Shown one piece after another: positions 60,662 through 64,000 of a stretch of DNA of 64,000 nucleotides (positions are counted from its first letter, which is position 1; the number at the start of each line of letters is the position of its first letter). Source of the stretch: Protula sp. h YS-2021. Taxonomy: Eukaryota > Annelida > Polychaeta > Sabellida > Serpulidae. The notes beneath the pieces were generated by a model. The model searched no databases. It saw only the letters and a program-made list of their open reading frames with translations, and was not told the DNA's origin. The translations under genes and the position numbers were made by a program. The stretch covers positions 36,746,723-36,810,722 of the forward strand of contig OX457026.1 in assembly GCA_949752745.1 (NCBI GenBank). The letters run 5' to 3'.

Positions 60662-63126
60662 CTGTAAAACCCGAAGTTCAGGCGATAATGCTTTCTATTA
60701 TTTTAAAGATCCCTTGTTCTTTTACAAGGTGTGTGGTGGATGTAAACTATACGCCATTCGAGACCTGGTATAGATGCACGATCAATTTTATATTATTTTT
60801 GAACTGAAGACCGTTTTCCTGAAATTATTGTATTACAGTCTTCAAAATTCATGGCGTTAAGCGTTCAATTATCGCTTACGAAAACCGAAAAATGCCTAGA
60901 AATTTTCAAGATGTTAAAATGTTAACGCCAGTTATATTTAGATTTTTTCCAGGCAGCTCCCCCCCCCCCCCTCCCCTTCCAAGACACGCATGGTATATCG
61001 ACACATCAAAATGTATTCCCATCTCGAGTTAAACTTAAGAAGAAAAGTTTCGTTCATGATTAATCTTGCTGTTTGACGTTTTCAAGATTACCAGTTTTTT
61101 TTATCGCAAACGTCTAGATTTTAGCACCTGAAAAAACTTAGCCATCGGAGATGCAGAGCCCTCAGCCAATAGCGGTTACATCACTGTGTGGTACAGTTAC
61201 TCTTCTGAAATACCACCCAGACAAAAACAATATACAAGGTGCAACGGATGGAGCGACGGACGGGTCCTTGCACATCTACACTATATATACTTTCTTCCTG
61301 TAAGGTTTGATGAAGATTAAATGAATAATTTTTGTGATATCGCCCGGACAAGAAAAAAGTTTAAGGTGTGACGGACGGACAGACGCACGGTCAAGGTACA
61401 ATCTGAACCCCCGTAGCACATCTACACTATATATACTTCCTTCCTTTAAGGCTTGGTGAAGATCCGATGAATATTTTTGAGACATCGCCCGGAGAAGAAA
61501 AAATTTAAAGTGCGACGGACGGACGGACAAACAGACCGATAGCAATAGCCTTCAGCCAATATTGGCTGAGGGCTAAAAATCGTAGACGTTAGCAGTACAT
61601 GATTATTTATTCAGCAGTTTCACACATTTCCTGGTCATTAATTTGAAAGATGGACCTGGTAACAGAGCGTGTACTCACATCGTTTCATGCGACTGTTGCG
61701 TGGGCTGCATCCGTGAGCTGTGAGGCCTGGGCGAGGCTTGTGGAGACCTGTTACTCATACGAGGCGATGCCTGGCTTACCCTCGGCGACCTGGGCACCGG
61801 GAAGTGACTACTGACTGCTTGGGATCTGCCCTGCCGCGGCGACGCGTTGCTTAGTCGTGGCGAGGCTTGCACGCCTGAGGCACTTGGTCGTGGTGAGCCA
61901 TATCTTTGCTCATATTGCTGCTGCTCCTCATACCAAATAGGGAATGTATTGCGTACCATTACCCAATAGTTTTCCTGTAATAAGAACAATATAATACCTG
62001 TTTATATACTTAGATATTACATACAGCATAGGGGAGGCAGGGGGAAGTTGATCCAACCCCTCTAGCAAAGCATGTTTTTATCAGGATGCAGAAGCTCTGG
62101 TAGGCAGGTGAAGCTTGATGTGACCACTTTTTGGTCAACAAGGATTATTGGCGACATGTTGTTCTTTCCCCGCTTCCACTATTTATCGAATGTATTTTCA
62201 TGCGTGGAATATTTCGAATGTTTTTTTTTTTTTTCAAATCGTTAGAGACCATGAACATAGTCAGAATACATAATACACGCATACTTCAAAGTGCACGCGC
62301 ACTCAAACAGGAACGCAGCAGAGTTTACGCTAAGTATTGCAATACCTTTGTCTACCCAAATATTTTTATTTAAGAGTTGGAATACAGCACTAATAATTGT
62401 AATAAAGCAATAACATTTGGATAATTGTGCTCTTTTGGATTGAGACGCTTGTTGGGAACCATAAGTTGACAGGGCCCTGTGTATTGGTCATTCACAGGGC
62501 TTTCAAATGAACAAATCTTCACACATACCCTAACGGAGGTTAGCTTTATTTGTGACTGAACTTTGTATCTCAGACCAGTACCTTCAGCGTATGGAAATCT
62601 CTGTACATGTTTTCATCTTCTACTTCCCTCCTCATCTTTTCGCTCAGTATCCTTATATCCTGGAAAAAGTTGAAATTTAAAATTATAGTACACAAAAAAC
62701 GTAAATTTGGTAATGAAAAATTTATATTTGTCACTTACTGTAATTCAATGACAAGCCTCCTTAGGCGACATGTATAAAAGCTGTTAAACACGGAATGCCA
62801 CAAAAAGTAAATTAATTGATTTTATATTTGATTTTTTTTGTCCAAGGCTAAGTGACGGCACTTTGCCAAGTGATGGTAATTAAAACGGCGATGAAAGTTT
62901 ACTAAAGTACATTTATCGCAGTCTTACTTACATTTCGCAGCTGGTCATTTCTTTGCATTGCCTTCGAGTAATCAGCAATAAAGGATGACGATTTCCCATC
63001 TTGAACACTGTAGTATGTCTCTGTCCCACGAAGCAGCGCTTCTCTGCGAAGCAGCCTGGACCAAGCAATGAAATACACAGCCTCTTGAAATCGCAAATAC
63101 CATTGCCACAAAGGATGGTATCCAAA
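60277..63126 (-). CDS. Unrecognised basic Ser/Pro/Arg- and Lys-rich protein, last four coding exons (partial)
   Basis: Four exons join in frame on the minus strand (63126-62932, 62659-62582, 61974-61679, 60661-60277). The 5' part lies beyond the window or is unresolved. From N to C the product has an aromatic, helical stretch (WQWYLRFQEAVYFIAW), a charged helix (ILSEKMRREVEDENMYRDF), then YWVMVRNTFPIWYEEQQQY. A low-complexity region with repeated ASPR/SPR motifs follows, then a Lys/Ala/Glu-rich predicted coiled coil (KALKEQKKAAEKAAKAEKER) and terminal SPRS repeats. I do not recognise the family with confidence; MYCBPAP-like or other ciliary proteins were considered without proof. It is convergent with LRRC71. 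Confidence 0.75.
60959..60972. repeat. Poly-C tract in an intron of the minus-strand gene
   Basis: About 13 C bases, then TCCCC. Confidence 0.9.
61157..61574. mobile_element. MITE-like element with internal GACGGAC tandem repeats
   Basis: AGCCCTCAGCCAAT (61157-61170) is inverted exactly at 61561-61574. Inside are about 2.5 tandem copies of a unit near 146 bp, with ACATCTACACTATATATACT, CGCCCGGA, AAGAAAAAA, TTTAA and GGTGCGACGGACGGAC. It lies in the intron between exons C and D of the minus-strand gene. No coding capacity. Confidence 0.75.
61679..61974 (-). CDS. Unrecognised gene, exon C
   Basis: The acceptor is TCTTATTACAG and the donor AT|GTGAGT. It encodes ENYWVMVRNTFPIWYEEQ, then about 70 residues with repeated SPR motifs (VQASPRLSNASPRQ, VSQASPRMSNRSPQASPR) and a Gln/Ser-rich end, in phase 2. 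Confidence 0.9.
62582..62659 (-). CDS. Unrecognised gene, exon B
   Basis: The acceptor is ACTTTTTCCAG and the donor AAG|GTACTG, 78 bp, phase 0 on both sides. It encodes DIRILSEKMRREVEDENM and YRDFHTLK. Other phases hit stops. Confidence 0.85.
62932..63126 (-). CDS. Unrecognised gene, exon A (5' edge unresolved)
   Basis: The frame is fixed by the donor AAT|GTAAGT after 62932 and by the only open phase of the next exon. It encodes LWQWYLRFQEAVYFIAW, RLLRREALLRGTETYYSV and ADYSKAMQRNDQLRN. A TGA lies in frame at 63129-63127, and no AG acceptor follows before the Trp-rich block. A good acceptor (TTTGGTTAG, about 63146) lies just upstream of that TGA. Confidence 0.7.
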
Positions 63127-63129
63127 TCA

Positions 63130-64000
63130 CTTTAACTTATACACTAACCAAACGTGAAAAAGACGATTGTTGTTCCATACAAAATACTTGAAATCTAGAA
63201 ATTTGGTGCATTTCATTCGAAACAAGCAAAGAATGATTTAGCTTGGACCTTGCGGCAGCATTTGGATCGCGAAAGTAACTGTGTCCAACGATTAAACTTG
63301 GAAAGTTTCACTTTCCAGTGCAATTAAGTTCGTACTGGAAAGCGAGTTTTCTCTTTTTTCTCTGCAAATCGTTTCTACGAAACACATCAAAAACGCGAAT
63401 AGATAGAGATTCGCAGTTTTACGTGAGTGTCGGGAGACATCCATTCTGGTGCTGTGTTAAATTTTGAGGCGAGAGATGCCATATATGTTGTGTTTCATCG
63501 ATAAGAATGTTACATCGCACGTTAATGATAACACCGCATGAGCAGCCGTACCTAGCGGAACTGTATACGTTTACATAAGCAGCCAGTGTTTCTTTACGGG
63601 CTGTGTTGCACGAGATAAAAAAAATTAATGCGGGCTATTGGTAACAAGGCAGGAACCCATAAGAGGATAGATTCTGCGTCCTGGCGATTAGGTGATTTAA
63701 TATCAGTTTTAAAGGTAGGATTAAAGGTCGAAAACAAAAAGACCTATAGCTGGTTTTGATCTTTTAAAATCCCGTTACGGCTCTCCCAGTCTATTTTTAT
63801 TTTTATTTCATTTAAGATAAAAGAAATTAGCGAACTTTTCGAACTGCCAAGCAATCTTTCAAGCCACATTCTTTTCCCGTAATATTCTTTCAAATAAATC
63901 GCGTTTATAGGAGCGGTGTTTCTGAATTAAGCAGCTGTTATAGGAGCGTTATTTGCGGGGCAGTGACCTTTGTTACAGTTGCAAATCAGCCAAGATTATT
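63130..64000. other. Probable intron of the minus-strand gene
   Basis: I found no further exon of the minus-strand gene with matching phase before the end of the window. Confidence 0.4.

Noticed and set aside
60308..60667. Phe/Ser-rich plus-strand frame opposite exon D
   Set aside because: Antisense shadow of the Lys-rich coiled coil (AAG/AAA read as CTT/TTT).

Overview
This is eukaryotic, clearly animal, genomic DNA. It has split genes with GT-AG introns, AT-rich non-coding sequence, long microsatellites, poly-G/C runs and many decayed DNA transposons. An invertebrate, possibly a mollusc or another lophotrochozoan, fits the compact exons, the transposon mix and the tRNA-derived SINE, but the sequence alone does not settle the phylum. 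No bacterial or phage genes, CRISPR arrays or operons were seen.

Layout: (1) 1-3.6 kb is a giant, nearly perfect inverted repeat that resembles a foldback transposon. Its outer arms carry arrays of composite ETS/CRE-like motifs, its middle arms carry 163-bp tandem repeats, and its centre is a self-complementary 9-mer array. (2) 3.6-32.5 kb holds no convincing host gene. It contains a TTAA-flanked MITE-like element, minisatellites, a decayed Tc1 transposase (10.9-11.9 kb), a decayed hAT transposase (13.4-15.6 kb, minus), a pogo-like remnant, a large CAT/CAC/CAG microsatellite, an ACGT-rich repeat family and a strong short hairpin. (3) 32.56-56.70 kb (plus) is a complete LRRC71 orthologue, which I assembled as 16 coding exons with compatible phases (577 codons plus stop). 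One donor, at the end of exon 2, is unresolved. Its introns contain a second foldback-like element with G-tract inverted repeats, a short MITE, a tRNA-derived SINE with target-site duplications and a second, internally deleted Tc1 copy. (4) 60.2-63.1 kb (minus) holds the last four coding exons of a second gene that I do not recognise. It is convergent with LRRC71 and continues upstream beyond the window. Its end falls inside a 30-bp coding repeat in which the same Lys codon has become TAG in three successive units.

The two host genes lie tail to tail about 3.5 kb apart, and the space between and around them is filled with MITEs. LRRC71 orthologues are associated with ciliated and testis tissue in vertebrates (general knowledge). 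Nothing in this sequence shows that the second gene shares that role.
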